A stretch of 13,153 nucleotides of DNA from Nitrospirota bacterium (GTDB taxonomy: Bacteria; Nitrospirota; Thermodesulfovibrionia; Thermodesulfovibrionales; JdFR-88): NCBI GenBank assembly GCA_021789735.1, contig JAJYJB010000072.1, positions 1 to 13,153 on the forward strand, given 5' to 3'. Below, one piece after another: positions 1-5,501 of this stretch (position 1 is its first letter; every line of letters starts with the position of its first letter). The position numbers and the translations under genes are program-made. The notes under the pieces are model-generated. The model searched no databases and was not told the DNA's origin. It was given only the letters and a program-made list of their open reading frames with translations.

Positions 1-60
1 CTGAAGAAGGCTAAAAGGGCGGTGTGGGACTTTTAAAAGCGGACCGCCTGGAGGGAGACA

Positions 61-1098
61 ATGGATCTTTCCAGAAGAGATTACAGGAAGATCCTGGAAT
101 GCATCGATATCATTTATTCTGTCCGGGACACCGGGGCAATGTTTCATGCCCTGTGCGATAAGTTACGAAAATTCATAGGAATTTATAGCGCCATTTTCGT
201 TTCCGCCAACGCCAGGACCGGGGACCAACTTTTTAACGGCTACGAGATTTTTGACAACTCGGAAGGGACCCTGCTGGCATATCTCGCCCACTATGCCCCG
301 CAAGACCCTTTTTTCTCACGCGGGTGGTTTAAAAGCCATGCAAACGAGGCCGCTCGAAACACCGACCTTTTGCCGGACCTGATAAGAAGCGAGTTTGCCT
401 GTGATTTTCTCCTGCCCATGGCCTCCGTATTTTATGTGATCGCATCCAGACTCTCCGCCCAAGGCGATACTGTCGGCATTCTTGGCATTCACCGTCAGAG
501 GCATGATGGCAATTTCAGCGCCCGCGACCAGAAGATTGTAAATATCCTGTTACCCCATATCGCCAGGTCCATTCATTCTCAGGCGTTGTTGCGCGCGGCG
601 GAGGCACGCAAAGAGACGTGCGGCGTGATCATGGTGAACGAAAAAAATGATCCGATCTTCATGAATGATGAGGCCAGACGGGCGTTAAAAAGGGTCCCGT
701 TGAGAGCCGTTCCGGACCCGGGACTCGGCCCGGGTCCGGCCTTTTTCAGAAACGGGCCGCGTACGTATCGCGTGCGCACTGTGCCGTTCGGCGGAAAGAC
801 ATGGGGGAAATTCATACTCCTTGAACCATACCCGGCCGGGCACAGGCTTGGCCCCAGCCTTGATGATTTCGGCCTCACCAGGCGGGAAAATGAGGTCGCT
901 GTGCTTGTCATGCAGGGCCATTCAAACCGCGAGATAGCCGGACAGCTTTCCATATGTGAGCTGACGGTGAAAGACCACCTGAAACATATATTCGGCAAGC
1001 TTGAAATAAGGCGGAGAGGCGAACTGGCGGCCATGGTTTTGAAATCAAAAAAAGACGATCCCGGAGAGAATCTTGGCGTCAAAAGAAAAAAACCATGA
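61..1098 (+). CDS. LuxR-type transcriptional regulator with GAF/PAS-like sensor region
   Basis: A 345-residue DNA-binding response protein. The C-terminal part (about residues 267-330) is a LuxR/GerE helix-turn-helix: it has the LTRRENEV entry, the NREIAGQLSI turn, and the recognition helix LTVKDHLKHIFGKL. Residues about 8-175 resemble a GAF-type sensor, including an HYAPQDPFF segment. Residues about 185-255 look like a degenerate PAS or linker. The spacing of Trp, Tyr and Asp seen in autoinducer-binding domains is absent, so an acyl-homoserine lactone is unlikely to be its ligand. No receiver domain is seen, so it is not a classical two-component regulator. The start is supported by a strong GGAGGGAG ribosome site five bases upstream. 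It converges on the small haem protein. What it senses and controls is unknown. Confidence 0.88.
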   Translation: MDLSRRDYRKILECIDIIYSVRDTGAMFHALCDKLRKFIGIYSAIFVSANARTGDQLFNGYEIFDNSEGTLLAYLAHYAPQDPFFSRGWFKSHANEAARNTDLLPDLIRSEFACDFLLPMASVFYVIASRLSAQGDTVGILGIHRQRHDGNFSARDQKIVNILLPHIARSIHSQALLRAAEARKETCGVIMVNEKNDPIFMNDEARRALKRVPLRAVPDPGLGPGPAFFRNGPRTYRVRTVPFGGKTWGKFILLEPYPAGHRLGPSLDDFGLTRRENEVAVLVMQGHSNREIAGQLSICELTVKDHLKHIFGKLEIRRRGELAAMVLKSKKDDPGENLGVKRKKP

Positions 1099-1122
1099 CA
1101 GCATGGTGGAACTGCGGTTTTT
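1088..1122. terminator. possible bidirectional terminator between the LuxR-type gene and the haem-protein gene
   Basis: ACCATG (1092-1097) and CATGGT (1102-1107) form a perfect 6-bp stem with an ACAG loop. An A-rich run precedes it and GGTTTTT (1116-1122) follows; AAAAACC (1088-1094) can also pair with GGTTTTT. It overlaps the last codons of the LuxR-type gene and sits between two convergent genes. The stem is AT-rich and the T-run is ten bases from it, so this is a weak call. Confidence 0.35.
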
Positions 1123-1148
1123 CAGGGCGGCGGCGGGCCGGCTATGAT

Positions 1149-1190
1149 AAAAAACTCTCTATTTCCCGGTCGCGGGATGTCCCAGCCGGG
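1149..1190 (-). terminator. weak terminator-like hairpin at the end of the haem-protein gene
   Basis: On the minus strand CCCGG and CCGGG (outer arms, 1186-1190 and 1165-1169) enclose GGG-ACAT-CCC. TTTTTT (1154-1149) follows about ten bases later. The hairpin overlaps the last codons of the gene. The gap between stem and T-run is longer than ideal. Confidence 0.3.
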
Positions 1191-1503
1191 TAAAGAAAAG
1201 CCCAATGATTACGGCCAGGGAGCATCCTGCCTCGGCGAGCGAAAGGCCCTGGCCTGCCGGAAAAGGGAAAAACCCAGTTGCCTTACGTCCGGGGCGGAAT
1301 CGGCGCTGAAAATTTCCATGGACAAGCGGCCGGCCGAATACGGATTTTTGCATGGTCTCGCCCCCGCCGTGGCAGTTCATGCACGTCTTTCCGGTGGCCC
1401 TGGCATATTCCGGGTTGGCGCTGGAAGGGCAGGGAGAAATGGCGGCCCAGAGGAAACATAAAAAAAGCCCGGTCAGAAAAACAAACGCCTTGCCCCTTGT
1501 CAT
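1159..1503 (-). CDS. small exported CxxCH haem-binding protein (c-type cytochrome-like)
   Basis: A 114-residue protein. Residues 1-29 form a Sec signal peptide: a basic start (MTRGK), a hydrophobic core (FVFLTGLFLCFLWAAI) and a likely cleavage near SSA-N. The mature start, NPEYARATGKTCMNCHGGG, carries one CxxCH haem-attachment motif at about residues 41-45 and resembles the opening of small mono-haem periplasmic cytochromes. A second hydrophobic stretch near residues 89-103 (AEAGCSLAVIIGLFF) may anchor it in the membrane. The middle is basic and unlike known cytochromes; an old frameshift cannot be excluded. An in-frame stop lies just upstream of the ATG, and no clear ribosome site is seen. 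A perfect TATAAT at 1511-1516 would start transcription almost at the ATG. Its electron partner is unknown. Confidence 0.55.
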   Translation of the reverse strand: MTRGKAFVFLTGLFLCFLWAAISPCPSSANPEYARATGKTCMNCHGGGETMQKSVFGRPLVHGNFQRRFRPGRKATGFFPFPAGQGLSLAEAGCSLAVIIGLFFTRLGHPATGK

Positions 1504-1510
1504 GCCGACT

Positions 1511-1516
1511 ATTATA
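1511..1516 (-). promoter_or_regulatory. -10 box candidate for the haem-protein gene
   Basis: TATAAT on the minus strand is a perfect sigma-70 -10 match, seven bases upstream of the ATG at 1503. Transcription from it would begin at or next to the start codon, implying a near-leaderless message. No good -35 is seen 16-18 bases upstream, so an activator or chance could account for it. Confidence 0.3.
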
Positions 1517-1606
1517 ACGGAATTTCACGCCCGGTTTCATGGATCTGGAACAAGGCTGTGGCCAGCCTCCGGTCACAGGCCATTATAGCTATTTCCTATA
1601 AATTTA

Positions 1607-1636
1607 TTGACGATTTTGTGCTTAATCAAGTTTAAT
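1607..1636 (+). promoter_or_regulatory. sigma-70-like promoter for the luxR gene
   Basis: TTGACG (1607-1612) and TTTAAT (1631-1636) are each 5/6 matches to consensus with an 18-bp spacer. The start of transcription would be near 1643, about 40 bases before the luxR ATG. A small inverted repeat, TTATAG/CTATAA (1583-1588 and 1596-1601), lies just upstream and could be an operator. No lux-box of the CT-N12-AG type is seen here, so luxR may be expressed constitutively. Confidence 0.45.
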
Positions 1637-1682
1637 ATGTAAAAAAAGCAGGTCCTCATTAATTGGAGGGGGAAATCAATAA

Positions 1683-2441
1683 ATGGGGGACGCGGACAAA
1701 CTTTTTTTAGACATCCTTGGCAAGACCGAGCTTGCCGCGGTGATCGAGCTGATACAGGAAAGCCTCTCTTGTGAAACACCCGAACAGTTCAGGGCGCTTG
1801 TTGAAAAGCTGGGGAAATTGATCCGCTTCGATTACAGCATCGCCGGATTTGTGACAAGCGCAAACGGCGAGCTGCGGTCATACAGCATTATCAGTACGAA
1901 CTACCCTCCGGAATGGCTTAAAGTGTATGAGGGAAACGGGTATCCCTACATTGACCCCCTGGTGCGCGAAAATTTTGCCACTTTCGAGCTGCAGTACTGG
2001 AAGGACACTTACAGGAAACATATGCCCCCCAGGAAATTCATAATGGACGCGAGGGATTTCAAGCTCAATGACGGGTATACCATCGGGGCAAGGAACAGGA
2101 ACGGCTCAAACGGAAGCATATTCACGATATCCTCAGGCCTGATGAAACAGGAAAAGCGCACCGGGACCGTGCTCAGGGTAATGGCCCCCCATTTGCACAA
2201 CTGCATGGCACGCATTCAAAAGGCCGCCAAAAAACAGGGCATCAAAATATCGTTCAGGGAAAAAGAGGTCCTGAGCTGGCTAAAGGAAGGCAAGAGCTCC
2301 TGGGACATTTCAGAGATACTACACGTCAGCGAAAACACAGTCAACTTCCATATAAAGAACATAATGCAGAAACTGGACACGGTTAACCGGTCACAAGCTG
2401 TGGCGAAGGCGCTGGAAGCAGGCGTGATCGATTTTGAGTAA
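1683..2441 (+). CDS. luxR: LuxR-family quorum-sensing regulator (autoinducer-binding domain plus HTH)
   Basis: A 252-residue protein, the usual length for LuxR/TraR/LasR receptors. Residues about 20-180 form the autoinducer-binding domain. The ligand-pocket signature is intact and correctly spaced relative to TraR: Trp78, Tyr82, Asp91-Pro92 and Trp106 correspond to W57, Y61, D70-P71 and W85. A Gly-Tyr-Thr segment near 131 follows. Residues about 188-248 are the LuxR/GerE helix-turn-helix (FREKEVLSWL, then SENTVNFHIKNIMQKL). A GGAGGGGG ribosome site lies about ten bases upstream of the ATG. The 3' end overlaps the convergent luxI by 59 bp, which ties the two together as a cognate receptor and synthase pair. 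The symbol is generic, as the signal's acyl chain is unknown. It probably binds the palindrome at 3084-3099. Confidence 0.93.
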   Translation: MGDADKLFLDILGKTELAAVIELIQESLSCETPEQFRALVEKLGKLIRFDYSIAGFVTSANGELRSYSIISTNYPPEWLKVYEGNGYPYIDPLVRENFATFELQYWKDTYRKHMPPRKFIMDARDFKLNDGYTIGARNRNGSNGSIFTISSGLMKQEKRTGTVLRVMAPHLHNCMARIQKAAKKQGIKISFREKEVLSWLKEGKSSWDISEILHVSENTVNFHIKNIMQKLDTVNRSQAVAKALEAGVIDFE

Positions 2442-3045
2442 AGAACCAGTTGTACATTGACGGCCTCTGGCGCCTGTTTATTTCCTCCAGCTCGCGCCAA
2501 TCGATCAGTACGGCCACCGCTTCAGTCCCGTCGGGCATGATAACCGGCGCGCCCACGGGCCTGCTTATTATCCCTTTGGCGCAGCACAGGCGGAACACCT
2601 TGGTCTCAACCACGCTGTATACGAACCTGATGTCCCTTTCGGCGCACCAGTGGTAAAGCCCTTTCACCAGGAACATGAATGTGTACTGGCCGGAAGGCAG
2701 TTTCTGCCTGGCCCCGGCCGAGACGCAAAACCTGGATATCTCCCCTATGTCGGGTCCGCGCCTGACCACATGGGCAGGGTCCATCAGGCAGGAAAAATCC
2801 TTGTCGATCATAAAAGGCCGGCTTGAGGGAATGAACCTGATGTAAGCCAGAATGGAGCCATCAGAGAAAACGCCGAAGCCTGTGGCCTCCTGAGTGTCGT
2901 ATCCGTCTATTTCAAGATCGTCCGGTGTCTCCGGGACCCAGCGCAGTTCCTGGGCGAATATCTGGTGCCTCAGGGCGTAGGCCTGACGCAGCTCATCCTC
3001 GTTCCCGATGGTCTTCACGACGTATCCGTCTTCCTTTATGAACAT
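2383..3045 (-). CDS. luxI: LuxI-family acyl-homoserine-lactone synthase
   Basis: A 220-residue enzyme predicted to make an N-acyl-homoserine lactone from S-adenosylmethionine and an acyl donor. The LuxI invariants are in place: Arg26 and Phe30 (LRHQIF), Trp36 (ELRWVP), the acidic LEIDGYD patch at 44-50, Arg70 (YIRF), and Glu102 with Ser104-Arg105 (GEISRF). The C-terminal half is more divergent and would determine acyl-chain choice. The fold is shared with exosortase-associated N-acyl amino acid synthases, but adjacency to a true LuxR favours homoserine-lactone synthesis. The last 20 or so residues are encoded antisense to the luxR end. ATG 3045 follows an in-frame stop and lacks a clear ribosome site. 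The promoter geometry below would leave almost no leader, so a GTG at 3018 (codon 10) is an alternative start. Confidence 0.87.
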   Translation of the reverse strand: MFIKEDGYVVKTIGNEDELRQAYALRHQIFAQELRWVPETPDDLEIDGYDTQEATGFGVFSDGSILAYIRFIPSSRPFMIDKDFSCLMDPAHVVRRGPDIGEISRFCVSAGARQKLPSGQYTFMFLVKGLYHWCAERDIRFVYSVVETKVFRLCCAKGIISRPVGAPVIMPDGTEAVAVLIDWRELEEINRRQRPSMYNWFFTQNRSRLLPAPSPQLVTG

Positions 3046-3053
3046 GATGACCG

Positions 3054-3059
3054 ATTATT
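3054..3059 (-). promoter_or_regulatory. luxI: -10 element candidate for luxI
   Basis: AATAAT on the minus strand lies at a distance from the lux box (centre 3091.5) that fits a LuxR-activated promoter with the box abutting the -35. The -35 itself (TGTAAA, 3077-3082) is poor, as expected for an activator-dependent promoter. The start of transcription would fall near 3047, right at the annotated ATG. Confidence 0.35.
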
Positions 3060-3083
3060 CACCAGGGGACGGGTGCTTTACAG

Positions 3084-3099
3084 CTACCAGAATTGGTAG
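3084..3099. promoter_or_regulatory. lux/las-type box upstream of luxI
   Basis: CTACCAGAATTGGTAG has perfect 6-bp arms (CTACCA/TGGTAG) around a 4-bp centre and fits the CT-N12-AG rule of LuxR-family operators. Read towards luxI it is CTACCAATTCTGGTAG. From memory this is close to the Pseudomonas las-box core CTGCCAGTTCTGGCAG. It ends 38 bases upstream of the luxI ATG. The inferred role is LuxR-signal binding and autoinduction of luxI. Confidence 0.8.
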
Positions 3100-3179
3100 T
3101 TGATTCCCTTGGACGGACGGTCTACTATGCTTCAAAAAAGAAGAAGACACCGGCAATAAAAGAGAAGGCGGGGATTACA

Positions 3180-3238
3180 GGGCCGGCAGCTTTTCTACTG
3201 TTTTGTATTGAAACAGAGAGCCGGTTTCCTGCCGGCCC
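3180..3238. repeat. nested inverted repeat / stem-loop in the luxI-radC intergenic region
   Basis: GGGCCGGCAG (3180-3189) and CTGCCGGCCC (3229-3238) are perfect 10-bp complementary arms. Inside them CTGTTT (3198-3203) pairs with AAACAG (3211-3216) over a 7-nt loop. Flanking TCT and AGA extend that inner stem across one bulged A. No T-run follows on either strand, so it is not a typical terminator. It may be a structured leader RNA, a small RNA, a repetitive palindromic element or a protein site. Confidence 0.55.
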
Positions 3239-3272
3239 AGGTCATCTTTCCACTGACAAATTAAAATAAAAC

Positions 3273-3290
3273 TACCTGTTCTAATAGGTA
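3273..3290. promoter_or_regulatory. second lux-box-like inverted repeat upstream of radC
   Basis: TACCTGTTCTAATAGGTA has 5-bp arms (TACCT/AGGTA) and an 8-bp centre, ending 31 bases before the radC ATG in an AT-rich region. It shares the TACC...GGTA core with the luxI box but has wider spacing and does not satisfy CT-N12-AG. It could be a degenerate LuxR site, another operator, or chance. Confidence 0.3.
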
Positions 3291-3321
3291 AATTTTTCCC
3301 ATAATAAAAATAAAATAGGCA

Positions 3322-4209
3322 ATGCTCAATACGAATGTTCTGCAAGAAACTCTTCCTAAAATCCCGGGATTGCTGAACGCCCGGGAAGATCTGGACGGGC
3401 AGGACATTTGCAGCGGCGGACCGTGCCCGGCTGATCAAAGGCGACCCGCGCCCAATGCCTGCAAAATTTATTACCCCAAGCGCAGGCAACGCCTCCGGGA
3501 GAGGTTCAGAAAGACTTCTTTTGCCGGTTTCAGCAAATACGAGGCCCTCGAACTCCTGCTGACATATACGATCCCGCACGGGGACATAAAACCTGTCGTC
3601 ATGGCGCTGATAAAGAAATTCGGCGGGTTTCAAGAGGTCCTGGACGCTACGTTCGAAGAGCTCTCCTCGGTAAAGGGAATGGATGAAAACTCGGCCACTT
3701 TCATAATTACGCTCAAGCCGTGTGCCTCCTTATACCTGAAACAGAGCCTCATTAAAAAAAAGAAGATATCGAGCACGACTGACCTTATAAAATATTGCAT
3801 GACGGAGATGAAGGGGCTCAAAAACGAGCAGTTCCGCGCCATATTCCTCAATTCCCAGAACGAGATGCTTGCCGAGGAGATCATACAGGAGGGAACGGTT
3901 GACCAGACGGTCGTATATCCACGGAAGGTCATGGAGCGCGCACTTCATCATAAGGCCTCGGGGATGATCTTCGTCCATAACCATCCCAGCGGGCGCTTCA
4001 ACCCCTCCATAGATGACATAAGACTTACGGCGGTATTGAAGCAGGCCGCAAACTGTCTGCAGTTAAAGGTCCATGACCACCTCATAATTTCAAGGGCCGG
4101 ATATTACAGCTTCCGCGAAAGCGAACTGGAAGCGCGCATCGGACCCCAAAAAAACCCGGCGCCGTGGCTGGGGAATGACAAAGCTGAGACCTTTTCATCG
4201 GCCTGTTAA
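3322..4209 (+). CDS. radC: RadC-family JAB/MPN+ (JAMM) domain protein
   Basis: A 295-residue RadC/UPF0758 family member. Residues about 53-130 match the family N-terminus (RRQRLRERFRK, then YEALELLLTYTIP) and a helix-hairpin-helix-like segment (ELSSVKGM). The C-terminal JAMM metal site is intact: His219-x-His221, Ser229 and Asp232 in HNHPSGRFNPSIDD. An upstream Glu near 185-190 and the hallmark ending GYYSFRES are also present. The family name comes from a DNA-repair phenotype later disputed; the biochemical role is unsettled, and a metal-dependent hydrolase is inferred from the fold. The first 50 or so residues, with a CSGGPC cluster, are extra compared with the usual length of roughly 225. 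An in-frame stop just upstream of ATG 3322 rules out a longer start; a TTG at codon 17 is possible. The ribosome site is weak. Confidence 0.88.
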   Translation: MLNTNVLQETLPKIPGLLNAREDLDGQDICSGGPCPADQRRPAPNACKIYYPKRRQRLRERFRKTSFAGFSKYEALELLLTYTIPHGDIKPVVMALIKKFGGFQEVLDATFEELSSVKGMDENSATFIITLKPCASLYLKQSLIKKKKISSTTDLIKYCMTEMKGLKNEQFRAIFLNSQNEMLAEEIIQEGTVDQTVVYPRKVMERALHHKASGMIFVHNHPSGRFNPSIDDIRLTAVLKQAANCLQLKVHDHLIISRAGYYSFRESELEARIGPQKNPAPWLGNDKAETFSSAC

Positions 4210-4224
4210 AAATTTCGATGTCTG

Positions 4225-4514
4225 TCCCTGGCAGGTTGCCCTGAAAGCCATTGCCAAAATTATCGTTTGTCAACCGTGAAAGCGGGCCCCCCTGACCACC
4301 GCTTGCGATACCGGAGACAACCTTTACGTGTTTGACTATCTGACCGGCAAGCTGAAGCCTGTATCTGAACCTGCCGCGGTTGATGGCCGGGGTCTTCCGG
4401 CCCAACGTCGAGGCATTCATACCTCAGTCGCAGATCACCGCCGATGCTTATATTTCTAGCCAGGCGGGGAGGCTTTTCCTTTTTGTCCGGTCCCTCCTGT
4501 TCCGTTTGTCGCAT
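4225..4514 (-). pseudogene. frameshifted remnant of a beta-barrel porin gene (Porin_5-like)
   Basis: Two overlapping minus-strand frames together give one recognisable porin fragment. The first frame (from 4514) contains ISIGGDLRLRYECLD. The second, near 4380-4230, continues NRGRFRYRLQLAGQ, then VSGIASGGQG and LTNDNFGNGFQGN. This order (a GGDLRLRYE strand, then RGRFRYRL, then GIASGG, then a TND..GNGF segment) is what putative porins of the Porin_5 type show after their N-terminal region. The frame changes between about 4385 and 4415. Only about 95 residues of a protein normally several hundred long remain, with no intact start or end. The family match is from recalled motifs and needs a profile search. 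It fills most of the 396-base gap between radC and the next gene. Confidence 0.5.
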
Positions 4515-4526
4515 GGGTACCGGGTT

Positions 4527-4555
4527 TTGACAAGCAGGGCGTGAAGCGATACATT
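4527..4555 (+). promoter_or_regulatory. sigma-70-like promoter for the metallo-beta-lactamase-fold gene
   Basis: A perfect TTGACA (4527-4532) is followed by a 17-bp spacer and TACATT (4550-4555, 4/6 match). The predicted transcript starts near 4562, just ahead of the leader ORF at 4571. Confidence 0.45.
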
Positions 4556-4570
4556 AAAAGGAAATCATTT

Positions 4571-4609
4571 ATGGAAAGAAAAAACATGAGCCCGAAAGGA
4601 ACATCATGA
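4571..4609 (+). CDS. 12-codon leader ORF upstream of the hydrolase gene
   Basis: ATG 4571 opens a reading frame for MERKNMSPKGTS, with an AAAGGAAA ribosome site about eight bases upstream. Its TGA (4607-4609) overlaps the ATG (4606-4608) of the hydrolase as ATGA, so translation could couple the two. The ORF also carries the AAAGGA ribosome site of the next gene inside it. It may be a real leader peptide or a coincidence of an A-rich leader; there is no runs-of-one-amino-acid attenuation signature. Confidence 0.3.
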   Translation: MERKNMSPKGTS

Positions 4610-5478
4610 CAGAAGGCTGGGAGCCTGTCAAGGCGGCCGTAACGGTCCTTGTGGACAATACCGTCATGGAGCTGATACCGGACAGCGGGCTTGTGGCCAG
4701 GCTGTCCAGGCCGCAAAGTAGCTTCCTGTCCGAGCACGGGTTCTCCGCGCTGATAGAATCGGGAAATAAAAAGATCCTCGTGGATACCGGAGCCACCGGG
4801 GTTGCTGTGACCCATAACCTGAGACTCCTCGGGCTTGGGCCCGAAGATATCGATGTTGTGGTCCTTTCCCATGGGCACAACGACCACAGCGGAGGGCTTT
4901 CGCTTTTCCCCGGGAAGATCGTTGCGCACCCGGATGCCTTCCTGAAAAGGTATCTTGTCACTCAGGCGGGGACAAGCTTCGACCTCACCTGCCCCGGCTA
5001 TGAGAAATTCAAAGGCAGGGTGCAGTTGGAAAAGGGCCCGGTAATGCTGGCCCCAGGCGTCTGGACGACGGGCCAGGTCGAAAGGACCCATAGGTGGGAG
5101 GAACTGGACCTGTTCAGGATACGAAGAGAAAGCGGGATGGAGCAGGACAGAATATTGGACGATCAGGGGGTCGTCATCAGCTGCCGGAAAGGGCTCGCCA
5201 TTATCGCCGGGTGCAGCCATGCGGGCATCATCAACACCATAGAGCAGGCCATCAGGATATCCGGCATAAACGAGGTCTACTGCGTTTTAGGCGGGTTCCA
5301 CCTTATAGGAGCGGCGGGAGAAAGCAAGATAGAAAGGACCATATCGGAGCTGAAAAGATTGAACGTGAGGAAGGTTGTCCCCATCCACTGCACGGGTTTT
5401 GAGGCCATAAAAAGAATGTCGGTCGAGATGCCCGGGGAATTTGAGTACGGGACGGCAGGCTGCAAAATAGAGTTTTGA
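4606..5478 (+). CDS. metallo-beta-lactamase-fold hydrolase (COG1237-like)
   Basis: A 290-residue cytoplasmic metallo-hydrolase. The metal-binding signature HGHNDH (residues 89-94) is intact. Further likely ligands are His205 in GCSHAG, His232 in GGFHL and His261 in PIHCTG. GCSHAGIINTI and GGFHLIGA are typical of the COG1237 group. That group is often annotated as 7,8-dihydropterin-6-methyl-4-(beta-D-ribofuranosyl)aminobenzene 5'-phosphate synthase after an archaeal methanopterin enzyme. In bacteria without methanopterin this name is probably wrong, so the substrate should be left open. The start fits AAAGGA six bases upstream. The length is normal. It converges on the end of the cobalamin operon with a 23-base gap and no clear terminator. 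Nothing ties it functionally to cobalamin. Confidence 0.85.
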   Translation: MTEGWEPVKAAVTVLVDNTVMELIPDSGLVARLSRPQSSFLSEHGFSALIESGNKKILVDTGATGVAVTHNLRLLGLGPEDIDVVVLSHGHNDHSGGLSLFPGKIVAHPDAFLKRYLVTQAGTSFDLTCPGYEKFKGRVQLEKGPVMLAPGVWTTGQVERTHRWEELDLFRIRRESGMEQDRILDDQGVVISCRKGLAIIAGCSHAGIINTIEQAIRISGINEVYCVLGGFHLIGAAGESKIERTISELKRLNVRKVVPIHCTGFEAIKRMSVEMPGEFEYGTAGCKIEF

Positions 5479-5501
5479 ATAAAAGCTCTCCGGTCAAGAC
5501 A

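Noticed and set aside
1..36. An open frame ending LKKAKRAVWDF-stop that could be the end of an upstream gene
   Set aside because: Only 11 codons are visible and nothing in them identifies a protein; the frame is open by chance often enough at this length.
1556..1578. CTGTGGCC/GGTCACAG imperfect inverted repeat and the small GGCTG/CAGCC hairpin upstream of the haem-protein gene
   Set aside because: Short, mismatched and without a T-run or a recognisable operator pattern.
3175..3633. A 152-codon minus-strand frame across the luxI-radC gap and the radC 5' end
   Set aside because: It runs antisense to the clear radC coding region, has no recognisable motif, and covers the stem-loop region.
4456..5220. 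A 254-codon minus-strand frame opposite the hydrolase gene
   Set aside because: It is antisense to a gene with intact metal-binding motifs; its composition is a reverse shadow, with no domain seen.
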